From Leptospira kemamanensis (GTDB lineage Bacteria > Spirochaetota > Leptospiria > Leptospirales > Leptospiraceae), in contig NZ_RQGG01000028.1 in assembly GCF_004769665.1 (NCBI RefSeq), positions 141,995-205,994 of the forward strand: a DNA stretch of 64,000 nt, written 5' to 3'. Positions 17,590 through 26,315 of the stretch are shown here, piece after piece. The notes under the pieces are model-generated. The model was not told where the DNA came from and ran no database searches. It worked only from the letters and a program-made list of their open reading frames with translations. The position numbers and the translations under genes are program-made. The number at the start of each line of letters is the position of its first letter. The stretch's first letter is position 1.

Positions 17590-19332
17590 TTAACCTCGAA
17601 AATCACCTAGAATCAATAGAGCAAAGATAAAGATCAAAAACATGGATGAAATAGCTAAATATTTACTGATATCTTCATCCTTCGCCTGGTTTGTGGAAGA
17701 CACAAATCGAGTTCCAAGTTTAAAAAATGAAGTTACCAATAGTAAGATATAGTGATCTACTTTAGAATCACCTTGTTTATTGATAAAATATCTTCCTAAA
17801 GAATTTTTTAATGGTTTTGAAAAAACAGAAGATGGAATAGATAGTTCATGCCCACTGTATCCTCCTCCACAATCCCAACTTTGTTTCTTTACATCAGGTA
17901 GTTTATTTTGTTTTTTTCTCTCAAAGATAAAGATTAAAAACAATATCGAGATAGTAATAGCCGAAACAATAGATAAATTCAAAAACCAATTAACCAAAGC
18001 AACATCAGCAAATGGTTTTAACATTGGCAATTGAATGAAAAAAGGCAAAAGGATTGGAAATAAGAAAATGAATATTGCCAAACTAAATAATGAAATATAC
18101 AACCACCTCTTTTTATCCTGATCAAATGATATGAGATTCATTTTTTTGCTTGGTAACGAAAGAAACATACTTAAGTATAATTTCAAATGAGTAAACCCAC
18201 CCAATACAATTCCAAAAAAAATAAAAATCATCGAAGGTAATAAAAATACAGATCTACCAATTGGTAGATCCAATATTCTCACATTTAAATAAAAATAAGT
18301 AGCTTCGGAAATAAATCCTAATGTGCCAGGCAATACTGCGTAACTAAATGTACCAGCGCCTAATAAAATGGGAGAGATTCCAAGTAAACGCCCAATCCCT
18401 TTTAAAGAGTCACTTGAATCAAATTGAACCAACCTTGAAACCATTCCTATGGAAAAAAGTTGAAATGTCTTTGAGAAGGAATGATGAAACAAACTCAAAA
18501 AAAACAGAATACGAAATGAATTACTTAAATTCATTAAATCAGTGTCACCTGAAAACTGAAACATCCCCGTTATGATTAAACATAACCACAGAAAATTTAA
18601 TGATTCGATAGAACTATACGCAAGGGATATTTTTGGATCCTTGTGAAAAAAACTAGTTATACCTCCAAAAAAAATTCCCAATGCAGCAAGAGGAAACAAG
18701 ATTTGATACACAATTGGATCTAATTGGTTTGGTAAAACATATCGATAAAATAAAAGTAACGGAAAAACTTCCAACACACCTGCAAAAGCTCCTAATGCAT
18801 GAGAAGGCCCACCTTCATTTACTTTTGGTAACCAAATATGAAATCCAGAAAAACCAGATTTGATTAGAAGTCCAATTAACAAAAGCAATGTGCCAATCGC
18901 ATCACCATCTGGTAACATAATCCAAGCAGATAAAAACAAAGCAGAAATTCCAGATGCAAGTAACAAAGAACCCAAACTTTCAATTTGTTTTTTCCCGAAA
19001 TCTGTTCCTGAATAAATGAGGATAGTCGAAAAGGACGTAATTTCCAAGGCAATGGGTAGCAATAGAGATTTACCTGAAAGATAACACACACCTAGCGAAG
19101 CCCAAAAGATAGCATAACCTAGGGTTACTTTATTCTTTTCTTTTGGTTCATAAGATAACACCAACATAAAGGACGCAAATCCAATATAGGCCTGTATAAA
19201 TAATCCAACTAATATCGGAAAGTCGACAGACATTATGTCTTCATTCACGATAACTAAAAAAACAAGTGGCAAAAGGGCCGAAATCCCAACGAGTATCGAC
19301 CGTAAAATCGATATCTTTTTTTCTTCTAACAT
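17590..19332 (-). CDS. Ehr-like complex: NuoL/HyfB-type antiporter-like subunit
   Basis: A 580-residue polytopic protein of the NuoL/HyfB/HycC family. Channel residues are kept: Glu97 (IALEITSF), Lys158 (IKSGFSGFHIWLPK), SSIESLN, and His-Lys of HHSFSKTFQL. The HyfB C-terminal signature WDCGGGYSGHELSIPSSVF is present near residue 485. Fourteen or so membrane helices are expected. A GAGG ribosome site lies 7 bases before ATG. It is the first gene of the six-subunit complex; the small exported protein gene ends 29 bases upstream. Confidence 0.87.
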   Translation of the reverse strand: MLEEKKISILRSILVGISALLPLVFLVIVNEDIMSVDFPILVGLFIQAYIGFASFMLVLSYEPKEKNKVTLGYAIFWASLGVCYLSGKSLLLPIALEITSFSTILIYSGTDFGKKQIESLGSLLLASGISALFLSAWIMLPDGDAIGTLLLLIGLLIKSGFSGFHIWLPKVNEGGPSHALGAFAGVLEVFPLLLFYRYVLPNQLDPIVYQILFPLAALGIFFGGITSFFHKDPKISLAYSSIESLNFLWLCLIITGMFQFSGDTDLMNLSNSFRILFFLSLFHHSFSKTFQLFSIGMVSRLVQFDSSDSLKGIGRLLGISPILLGAGTFSYAVLPGTLGFISEATYFYLNVRILDLPIGRSVFLLPSMIFIFFGIVLGGFTHLKLYLSMFLSLPSKKMNLISFDQDKKRWLYISLFSLAIFIFLFPILLPFFIQLPMLKPFADVALVNWFLNLSIVSAITISILFLIFIFERKKQNKLPDVKKQSWDCGGGYSGHELSIPSSVFSKPLKNSLGRYFINKQGDSKVDHYILLLVTSFFKLGTRFVSSTNQAKDEDISKYLAISSMFLIFIFALLILGDFRG

Positions 19333-19361
19333 AAATTAACCTCAATATGAAAATGAGAAGA

Positions 19362-19661
19362 TTATGTATGCTGCGGTGGAGCTCGTAATTTCATGAAAGA
19401 TAATGATACAAAAAGAACCTGATCAGAGCAATTTTGATAGAATGAGACGATTTGAAATTGTGGAGAAGGAATTGGAAAATTAGATAATTTCAAGAAAGTA
19501 TCATTTTTTAGGGTAGTCTCTTTCGAATCTTTCTCTAACTGTAAAATTTCACTGGTTTCGCTAAGAGCAATCTCAGCCCATTGGTCATGGGGTTTTCCCA
19601 AAACCAAAAAACTAAAAGACAGAACCAAAATAAGGCGAATGAACAACTTGTTTTCCTTCAT
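19362..19661 (-). CDS. Small exported protein of unknown function
   Basis: A 99-residue protein with a strong signal peptide (IRLILVLSFSFLVLG) and a polar mature part ending in LRAPPQHT, with a single Cys. I recognise no family. It ends 29 bases before the first Ehr-like gene on the same strand and probably shares its transcript. It could be a periplasmic accessory to the complex or an unrelated leader gene. Its start is only 26 bases from the divergent ABC transporter gene. Confidence 0.55.
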   Translation of the reverse strand: MKENKLFIRLILVLSFSFLVLGKPHDQWAEIALSETSEILQLEKDSKETTLKNDTFLKLSNFPIPSPQFQIVSFYQNCSDQVLFVSLSFMKLRAPPQHT

Positions 19662-19687
19662 TTTGATGCTTTCACCTGTCTGATAGA

Positions 19688-20407
19688 ATGGAAGTATTTT
19701 TCGTGGACCAATTAAAAAAACACACGCAGACGAAGTTTGCCATTGATGTAAAGAATTTAAGGAAAACTTTTTTCCAAGGAAAACTTTCAGTGCCTATCTT
19801 ACAAGGTCTCAGTTTTCAAATCCCCGAAAAACAAATGGTCACCTTAATGGGTCCTTCCGGTTCAGGAAAGTCAACTTTACTCAATATACTTTCTACAGTG
19901 GAAAGACCTAGCGAAGGGAGTGTCAAAATCTTCGGACAAGAACTAGTAGGGGCAACTGAGGAAACGTTTACAGAGTATCGTCGAAATCAAATCGGGATCG
20001 TTTTCCAGTTTTTCCACCTCTTCCCCTATCTCACCGCAAAAGAAAATGTTTCCTTACCGCTACTTCTTTCAGGCAAAACGAAAAAATTCGCAGAAGCAAA
20101 AGCAACTGAATTTTTAGATTTGGTAGGTTTGAGCCACCGAAACCATTTTACACCGAAAGAAATGTCCGGCGGTGAAAAACAACGAGTTTCCATAGCCAGG
20201 GCTATGGTACATGAACCAAAACTCATTTTCGCAGATGAACCCACGGGTAACTTAGATTCAAAGTCTTCTGATAAGATCATGGAATTGTTCAAGATCTGCT
20301 CCAGCAAATTAGGGATAACGGTCTTTTTGGTCACACACAATGAGGAAATTGGTAAATCCGGGGACATCAATTATCGAATGTTAGATGGTTTAATCATAAA
20401 AAAATGA
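19688..20407 (+). CDS. ABC transporter ATPase, LolD/MacB type
   Basis: A 239-residue ATPase with Walker A GPSGSGKST, the Q-loop in VFQFFHLFPYLTAKENV, signature MSGGEKQRVSIARA, Walker B LIFADEP and the H-loop VTHN. The closest types are LolD/MacB/FtsE-like ATPases that power FtsX-like permeases. ATG at 19688 lacks a ribosome site. GTG at 19703 has GGAAG 8 bases before it and may be the true start, removing five residues. It overlaps the permease gene by 4 bases. Confidence 0.9.
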   Translation: MEVFFVDQLKKHTQTKFAIDVKNLRKTFFQGKLSVPILQGLSFQIPEKQMVTLMGPSGSGKSTLLNILSTVERPSEGSVKIFGQELVGATEETFTEYRRNQIGIVFQFFHLFPYLTAKENVSLPLLLSGKTKKFAEAKATEFLDLVGLSHRNHFTPKEMSGGEKQRVSIARAMVHEPKLIFADEPTGNLDSKSSDKIMELFKICSSKLGITVFLVTHNEEIGKSGDINYRMLDGLIIKK

Positions 20408-22869
20408 TACACTACTTCTATTATTTTATCTTAGGTCATTTCAAAAGTGATTTCACCAAAGCTATATTGAGTGTTTTAAGTATTAGCTTAGGCATTGCTT
20501 TGTTTGTCAGTACGCAAATCAATTCTTGGAAAGCTGAAAAAAGTATTGTAGACCAAACCATTGGTTTTGCATCTGAAAATTTCATTGGCCGATTTGTTTA
20601 TCAAGAAACTTTCGACAAAGATTTCAAATATTTCAATTTCATCAAAACGCTTGATTCACAAATTTCAGATTTAGTCAGAATAGAACCTGAACTTCATGTA
20701 AAGAGTTATTTTAACTTAGAAGATAACCAAACTTTAAGTATTCCGACAATTGGAAGAGATCTACTAATTACAAATCTTGAATCAGGCAATTCCGACATAA
20801 AAAACCAACCAAAAAAATATTTTTTTAGCAAACCGCTCATTCAAAAATTAAAATTACAGTCTGTAGCAATCGCCGTTAACATTTGCGATAGTCAACTATT
20901 CATCCAACCAGATGAAATTGAAGCCGTGAATCAAGATGGATTATTTATCGTAATGGATATTAGCAGATTACAAAGTATTTGTAAGACAAATTCATTTACC
21001 ACTATCAACTTAATCAATCGATCAACTGAAAATATTCCAAGTTTTACCAACTCTTTTTTGGATCATCCAAATTGGTTATATGAATCAAAAGAAGAAATCA
21101 AAGAAAGAGCGGGAGTAGCACTTGGATCATTAAAAATCAACCTGACAATCATTTCACTAGTTTCTGTTTTGATTTCTTTTTTTATGGTATCGAATATTTA
21201 TTCAGGCTTATTTATTTCGCAAAAAAAAGATTTCGGCATTTTATTGTCTATTGGAGGAAATCGAATCTCTAATTTTTTTCTCTTTTTGATGCAAACAACA
21301 ATGTTAGCTACCCTAGGAGGTATTTTTGGGACAACTCTAGGAATTTTTTTCTCTAAACTTAATTACTTTCAAACTTTAAATACATTAACAGATGCGTATC
21401 AGATTGATACCTATCTTCACTTCCCAACCGAAATTTTATTATACGGATTTCTCATATCCATCCTTGGATCAATCTTAAGTGCATTCTTAAATGCTATCAA
21501 AGCATACAAAATACTTCCAATCGAATTATTGAAAGAAAAAGAAGATTATATTCATATTTCTCCTTTATATTTCTCCCGAAAAATAGTTTTGCTTATCGCA
21601 ATTCTCCTAATTGGTTCAAGTATTTTTTTAGGATTTTTAACATTAGAAAAACAAATTTTCCCAGGATTAGTCGGTATCGGATTTGTGATTGTTGGCTTTG
21701 TTCTCTTCAACTTTTTATCGATACCAATCAGTATTTCCTTTTTCTCAAATATTACCAGACTCATCCAGGTTAGTCCCAGCTTTTTATTAGGCATTCGAGA
21801 AATCGAAACAGATTCCTGGAAAAATAGTTTAACGATCTCCACAATCATGTTATCTACTTCACTAGTATTTACTTTAACTTGCCTTACAGATAGTTATGAA
21901 GTTTCACTGAAGCGCTGGGTTGATTCTGAAAATAAATCAGACTACTCTCTGATTAATGAAAAAAAATTAGGTTCAGGAGAGGCTGGTGTTCCAGTAAACC
22001 TTTTGGTAGACCTAAAAAACTCAAATTATTTTTCTGATGTAGAACCATTTCTTATCAATTCAAAATTCATTGTGAATGGGAAATTTTTTACCCTTCATGT
22101 GTTAAACTTTAAGGAAGGTCAAAAAAAAGATGAAATACTAGTTTCTAAAAATTTTTGTTTTTTGGAAAAACTTTGCAAAGGAGATTCAATCGAGATACTC
22201 ACTGAAAAAAAAGGTAATTTATCCATACGAATTCAAGATCAAATAGAACATTTTTTTTCCGAACGCGGAACAATAGTGATGGACTATGAGTTCTTCAAAA
22301 CCTTGTATTCAGAACAATACTTAAATTCGATTCGTGTAACAATAAAAAAACATAACAAAAAGCAAGATGTATTGAATTATATAAGGGATTTATCCAACAA
22401 AAATGATTTAAATTACTTGGATCATGAACAACTAAAAGAGCTATATATCACGGGAATGAATCAAGTTTTCAAAGTCTTAGACAAACTTAAAATCTCAGCG
22501 ATTACAATTTCGATTCTTTCTTTGATTACTTCAATCTTCTACTTTATCAAAGAAAAATCAAGAATACTCGCTGGTTTAAAAGCAATAGGAATGAGTTCAA
22601 AACAGATGTTTACTCTGATTTTTTACCAAACTCTTTACCTTTTTTCACATGGCATTATTTCAGGTATTCTGAATAGCTTAATCCTATCACCCATTGTAAT
22701 CTTTGGAATCAACAAAAATGCCTTTGGTTGGGAGTTGGATTTTTCGTTCCCTGTTCACTTTGTAGCAAAACTTCCGATAGTGATTCCTTTATTTACATTC
22801 ATAATCACACTTATCCCGTTCTATTTTCTATTGAGAATGAAAATTTCTAAAGAGTTAAATTACGAATAA
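20404..22869 (+). CDS. FtsX-like ABC permease
   Basis: An 821-residue membrane protein with one N-terminal helix, a large extracytoplasmic domain, then three helices (about 245-370), a second helical group around 400-450, a second soluble region, and three C-terminal helices (about 700-815). This two-fold FtsX layout (ABC3 permease) is typical of lipoprotein, peptide or lipid export systems driven from the outer leaflet. The SxxGxxxxxF-type segments ILLSIGGNRISNFF and AGLKAIGMSSKQMF are visible. The region is more AT-rich than its surroundings. The substrate is unknown; a MacA- or LolC/E-type partner is not adjacent. Confidence 0.85.
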   Translation: MIHYFYYFILGHFKSDFTKAILSVLSISLGIALFVSTQINSWKAEKSIVDQTIGFASENFIGRFVYQETFDKDFKYFNFIKTLDSQISDLVRIEPELHVKSYFNLEDNQTLSIPTIGRDLLITNLESGNSDIKNQPKKYFFSKPLIQKLKLQSVAIAVNICDSQLFIQPDEIEAVNQDGLFIVMDISRLQSICKTNSFTTINLINRSTENIPSFTNSFLDHPNWLYESKEEIKERAGVALGSLKINLTIISLVSVLISFFMVSNIYSGLFISQKKDFGILLSIGGNRISNFFLFLMQTTMLATLGGIFGTTLGIFFSKLNYFQTLNTLTDAYQIDTYLHFPTEILLYGFLISILGSILSAFLNAIKAYKILPIELLKEKEDYIHISPLYFSRKIVLLIAILLIGSSIFLGFLTLEKQIFPGLVGIGFVIVGFVLFNFLSIPISISFFSNITRLIQVSPSFLLGIREIETDSWKNSLTISTIMLSTSLVFTLTCLTDSYEVSLKRWVDSENKSDYSLINEKKLGSGEAGVPVNLLVDLKNSNYFSDVEPFLINSKFIVNGKFFTLHVLNFKEGQKKDEILVSKNFCFLEKLCKGDSIEILTEKKGNLSIRIQDQIEHFFSERGTIVMDYEFFKTLYSEQYLNSIRVTIKKHNKKQDVLNYIRDLSNKNDLNYLDHEQLKELYITGMNQVFKVLDKLKISAITISILSLITSIFYFIKEKSRILAGLKAIGMSSKQMFTLIFYQTLYLFSHGIISGILNSLILSPIVIFGINKNAFGWELDFSFPVHFVAKLPIVIPLFTFIITLIPFYFLLRMKISKELNYE

Positions 22870-22907
22870 TTCTTTACCGAAAACAGACCTCTGCTTATGT
22901 TTATACC

Positions 22908-23810
22908 ATGGCCGGAAGTATCAAAGTTTGCTTGGAGCTCGCAGATATAATTCGAAAAGAGAATCTCGAATCTCGCGAAAAAATCCCCACATCAGATACT
23001 CACCTACGAATTTGGTCTTCGCAACTTGCAAGAAGCGAAGAAGACTTGAGAAAGTTACTAAATGCCCTTAGAGATAGTCACTTTATCTTCATTGTGAGCA
23101 TTGTCTCTCCCGACCCAAATTTATTTGTTTATGGCGAAGATGCTTACGTATTTGCAGAGCCATTTATTTTAAACGAATTAAAAAAACATTCCGAAGACTC
23201 ACTAGAAAAATTATACGAAGCAAGCAATTATAAAAGAAAATCTGCCTTTCAGATTACACGAGAACTTTTTCCTAAGATTAAAGAATTCAACAATACCCCT
23301 TTGGGTCGTTCCATAAATTTATCTGTTATGTTGGAAGAATTCCAACGAATGTTAACTGCTCAAAGTTACGAGTATACAGATCAATGGAGACGAAATAAAC
23401 TTCAGGAAATCTTCAAAGATGAAGGCATGATCGCAGAAGAACTGGCAAACAATGCTAGTTTACGTGATAACGACCCAACAAAAAGAGCGGTTGACATTCT
23501 CAAAGAACAATCTCCGAAAGAAAAAATAGATTCGAATTGGATCAAAGCAAAGGAAAATTTTTCGACAGAATTTTTACTACGAGTGCATTTTCGAAAATAT
23601 GAATTTGATATCGTAAAAAAATTAATTCAATCTGGAAAACTAAAAGAAGAAAAAGACATTAAATATGTTCGAGACACCATTCAAACAATGGAAAACAGAA
23701 TAGAGCAAGACAACTTACTCAAACGATACGCCAATGATATGATTGAACTTCGTCGTTATGCTCAAGCTAAATTAAATATGATCAGGCAAGGTGTGAGCAC
23801 ACAAAAATAG
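22908..23810 (+). CDS. Hypothetical protein, soluble helical
   Basis: A 300-residue charged protein without signal peptide or membrane helices, rich in predicted helix (KKLIQSGKLKEEKDIKYV and similar). The N-terminal part (LADIIRKENL, LRIWSSQLARSEEDLRKLL) resembles a small winged-helix-like module, but this is only an impression. I recognise no family. It follows the permease gene after 38 bases and may be co-transcribed. No good ribosome site precedes ATG. Confidence 0.6.
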   Translation: MAGSIKVCLELADIIRKENLESREKIPTSDTHLRIWSSQLARSEEDLRKLLNALRDSHFIFIVSIVSPDPNLFVYGEDAYVFAEPFILNELKKHSEDSLEKLYEASNYKRKSAFQITRELFPKIKEFNNTPLGRSINLSVMLEEFQRMLTAQSYEYTDQWRRNKLQEIFKDEGMIAEELANNASLRDNDPTKRAVDILKEQSPKEKIDSNWIKAKENFSTEFLLRVHFRKYEFDIVKKLIQSGKLKEEKDIKYVRDTIQTMENRIEQDNLLKRYANDMIELRRYAQAKLNMIRQGVSTQK

Positions 23811-23814
23811 ATTT

Positions 23815-23850
23815 CAACATTAATGAAACCCTAAGTTTCAATTAATGTTG
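23815..23850. terminator. Long hairpin between convergent genes
   Basis: CAACATTAATGAAAC pairs with GTTTC-A-ATTAATGTTG around a five-base loop: 15 pairs with one bulged A. It overlaps the stop codon of the minus-strand gene. The T-rich stretch is on the minus-strand exit side, so it should stop that transcript best. Confidence 0.55.
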
Positions 23851-24594
23851 GAACCATCCGACTTTATCTAATTGCGTATAGACCTGAAAGAAAAAGACAA
23901 CCAAACAAATAAAAATCAACCGTCTTTTAAGAGAAAATTTTGCGTTTAGATGATTTTCTTTCTCTGGTGTATACAATAAATAAACAATTAAATTTATATT
24001 AAAGAATAATCCAAAAAACTCTTTTGTGAATATCGAATTTATTGCGAACGAAAATGGTGAATATATTAAAACTAAAACAATGATACTAGGTATAAAATAG
24101 AGAGGTGTCTTTAAATTCCATAATCGATCATCCGTCAGATCTATCTGTCTTTTTACTCCAGAAGTAGACTCTAAAACGGAAACCAATGTATCGTAATTCT
24201 CTATATTGACCAAAGGATAAATTCTTTCCTTAGTCTCTAACATAACACGGTCATATCCCCTAAATTTATCTAAGGTAATATTTTCGATATCCTTGATTCT
24301 AACTGAAGCACAGTTCCCGTTAGAGTCAAATTGTTTCAACATACCACCTTCCAACTCAACTTTACCAGAAGATAGAATTTCAATTTGTTTTAAATAATTC
24401 CTGCGAAGAAACCAAAAGAATAAACCAAGCAAAGGAAGAAAAATTGTGAAAAATTGAATTCTTCCTTCTTTTGGAATTTGAAAACTATTATAAACTACGA
24501 ATAAAACAAAGAGTATTACAACGGCCCAAGTACGTGTTTGTAATTTTTTTCTAAATAACGGTATATTGTAAGAAAATATTTTTTTTTCACTCAT
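23842..24594 (-). CDS. Membrane protein with PH-like cytoplasmic segment
   Basis: A 250-residue protein with two N-terminal helices, a soluble segment of about 90 residues (ILSSGKVELEGGMLKQF, RIKDIENITLDKFRGYDRV) that resembles a bacterial PH-like domain, then three more helices. The function is unknown. It begins inside the pyrE stop codon (TAATG), so the two are translationally coupled. Confidence 0.6.
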   Translation of the reverse strand: MSEKKIFSYNIPLFRKKLQTRTWAVVILFVLFVVYNSFQIPKEGRIQFFTIFLPLLGLFFWFLRRNYLKQIEILSSGKVELEGGMLKQFDSNGNCASVRIKDIENITLDKFRGYDRVMLETKERIYPLVNIENYDTLVSVLESTSGVKRQIDLTDDRLWNLKTPLYFIPSIIVLVLIYSPFSFAINSIFTKEFFGLFFNINLIVYLLYTPEKENHLNAKFSLKRRLIFICLVVFFFQVYTQLDKVGWFQH

Positions 24595-25151
24595 TAGAAA
24601 AACTCACTTTTGGAAAAGATGGATTGCATAGAAATTTGCTCTGCATCCAAATTTTCTTTTCCACCTTCTTCTCGATTTAAGATACAAATGCCATGAGTGA
24701 CTTGGATCCCTACTTCGCGAAGAACTTTTACTGCTTTAATCGTAGAGCCACCCGTAGTAATTACGTCATCCACAATGAGACAACTTTTTACTTCTTTCCA
24801 AAAACCTTCTATTTGTTGGCCAGTGCCATGTCCCTTCGATTCTTTTCGAACCACCAAAGGATAAATTAATTTTCCTCTTTTTTGGTATGCGAGTGAAATT
24901 GCGTAGGCGATCGGGTCCGCTCCCAAAGTCAAACCACCGACCGCATCAAATTCAATTTGCATTTGGGGAATGATTTCATCGACAAAACAATCTGCAAGTA
25001 TTGACAATCGCTCGGGACGTAGGGTGACTTCTTTGCAGTTGAAGTAATGGTGGGATTCTAGTCCGCTCGCTAAACGAAATGGTTTTTCAGAATACCGATA
25101 GACAAAGCGCTTCATCCATTGGAACAATTGGTCACGATTGGAATGGGACAT
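24594..25151 (-). CDS. pyrE: Orotate phosphoribosyltransferase
   Basis: A 185-residue type I phosphoribosyltransferase that makes OMP from orotate and PRPP in pyrimidine synthesis. The PRPP motif CLIVDDVITTGGST, the flexible loop with VVRKESKGHGTG, and the N-terminal FRLASGLESHHYFNCKEVTL are all typical. It has no pyr-gene neighbours and is coupled to the membrane protein gene downstream. About 530 bases without genes lie upstream. Confidence 0.92.
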   Translation of the reverse strand: MSHSNRDQLFQWMKRFVYRYSEKPFRLASGLESHHYFNCKEVTLRPERLSILADCFVDEIIPQMQIEFDAVGGLTLGADPIAYAISLAYQKRGKLIYPLVVRKESKGHGTGQQIEGFWKEVKSCLIVDDVITTGGSTIKAVKVLREVGIQVTHGICILNREEGGKENLDAEQISMQSIFSKSEFF

Positions 25152-25421
25152 ATTCTAATTATTTTCTTACCCGAAGCATGAAAACAATAATTTGCTCGTG
25201 CCATATCTTTGTTTTCCTTGAGAAAAAGCTTCCTTCAAGTGGATATCCCGAGAATTTCGCTGGGACTACCATTCTTACTTCGATTGAAAAAAAATCTGGT
25301 CTTTTTCTGAGTGAATGAAGTTAGTGTTCAAGGCTGTCATTGGAAACTTTCCAAGCGAGGTTATGGAATACAAAAGACAGAAATTCAGACGGGAAGAAGG
25401 AAATAGTTAATTCCTTTTGTA

Positions 25422-25446
25422 TAATTTTACACTGAACGTAAAATTA
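25422..25446. repeat. Inverted repeat TAATTTTAC-N7-GTAAAATTA
   Basis: Perfect 9-bp arms with a 7-base spacer. It could be an operator or a weak hairpin upstream of the TetR-family gene. Confidence 0.5.
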
Positions 25447-25528
25447 CGACTATAGTAAATTTGCTTTTAGTATAATATTAATTTTATCGTATTTCTACGT
25501 TCAAGTAATATTTTCTCTTGCTTTAAAT

Positions 25529-25546
25529 ATAATCTAATTAGATTAT
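25529..25546. promoter_or_regulatory. 18-bp perfect palindrome, possible TetR operator
   Basis: ATAATCTAATTAGATTAT is a perfect palindrome of 18 bp, about 135 bp before the TetR-family gene. TetR-type dimers bind such dyads and usually control their own gene. That this is the site is inference. Confidence 0.5.
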
Positions 25547-25679
25547 TTTCCTGAAAGATTGATCAAATCTAGGTTGAATCGAATGAATCTTCACAAAATC
25601 TCACAAATTGGTGGGAATTTCAGCCAGATTGAAAATAGAAAAGAACCAAAAACTGGAAAACTTGACCTAAACGGAAACA

Positions 25680-26315
25680 ATGATCATGAAATTACCGCTA
25701 CGAATCCGGAAGAAAATCGAGACAGAAGAAACAATCCTTGCTGTCGCCAAGAGACTATTTTTGGAAAAAGGTTATTCACGAGTTACCGTTCCAGAAATCG
25801 CAGATATGGCGAACGTATCTGTAAAAACTGTCTTCAATTATTTTGGTTCGAAGGAAGAACTCGCGTTTCGAGAAGAGATTCTATTCTGTGACAGATTGGT
25901 TTTGCACATCCTATCACGAGAAAAAGGCCAATCCATTTTTGATGCGTTTCAAGATTTCGTTTGGAATTTGATCCAATCCATTGATCCTGAAAATTTAATC
26001 GATTCTCTCCCTGGTTTCCATCCATGGATGGACGATCCCATCTTAGAACAACGTTATTTACAGTTATGGGAAAATTACGAAAAAAGAATTAGTGACTCAC
26101 TGCAATTGCAGTTCGAAAGGACTGGGTTCGACCCGATCTTAAGGGTGATTTCGTGCCAAATGGTCACTCTACTCAGAACACTTGGTTCGAAGGAATTCAA
26201 AGAATACTTGAAGCCAATTCCAATGGCATTACGCTACCGCGCGTTAGAAAAGTGGATTCTCGGATCCTTAGAACTCATGTCAGGGATCCGAGAATATTTA
26301 CTGAAACTAGTTTAA
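25680..26315 (+). CDS. TetR-family transcriptional regulator
   Basis: A 211-residue regulator. The N-terminal helix-turn-helix is canonical: ILAVAKRLFLEKGYSRVTV then EIADMANVSVKTVFNYFGSKEEL. The C-terminal ligand-binding part (WNLIQSIDP onward) is divergent. Either ATG at 25680 or 25686 may start it; GGAAA lies 9 bases before the second. Its stop overlaps that of the converging peroxidase gene in a shared TTAA. Its targets are unknown; autoregulation is likely given the palindromes upstream. Confidence 0.88.
   Translation: MIMKLPLRIRKKIETEETILAVAKRLFLEKGYSRVTVPEIADMANVSVKTVFNYFGSKEELAFREEILFCDRLVLHILSREKGQSIFDAFQDFVWNLIQSIDPENLIDSLPGFHPWMDDPILEQRYLQLWENYEKRISDSLQLQFERTGFDPILRVISCQMVTLLRTLGSKEFKEYLKPIPMALRYRALEKWILGSLELMSGIREYLLKLV

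Larger units (their letters stand above)
25152..25679. other. 528-bp intergenic region with operator-like dyads
   Basis: No supported gene lies here. The half nearest the TetR gene is very AT-rich and holds two dyads described separately (25422-25446 and 25529-25546), plus AAGGAA-N8-TTCCTT at about 25397-25416. It must contain the divergent promoters of pyrE and the TetR gene, but I cannot place them with confidence. Confidence 0.6.

Noticed and set aside
12641..19332. Annotation as a formate hydrogenlyase or hydrogenase-4
   Set aside because: All four NiFe Cys and the proximal-cluster Cys are missing and no formate dehydrogenase or maturation genes are near, so hydrogenase function is not supported.
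25152..25679. Small genes on either strand in the gap before the TetR gene
   Set aside because: Short frames there lack ribosome sites, overlap the real genes in other frames and have no protein-like composition.
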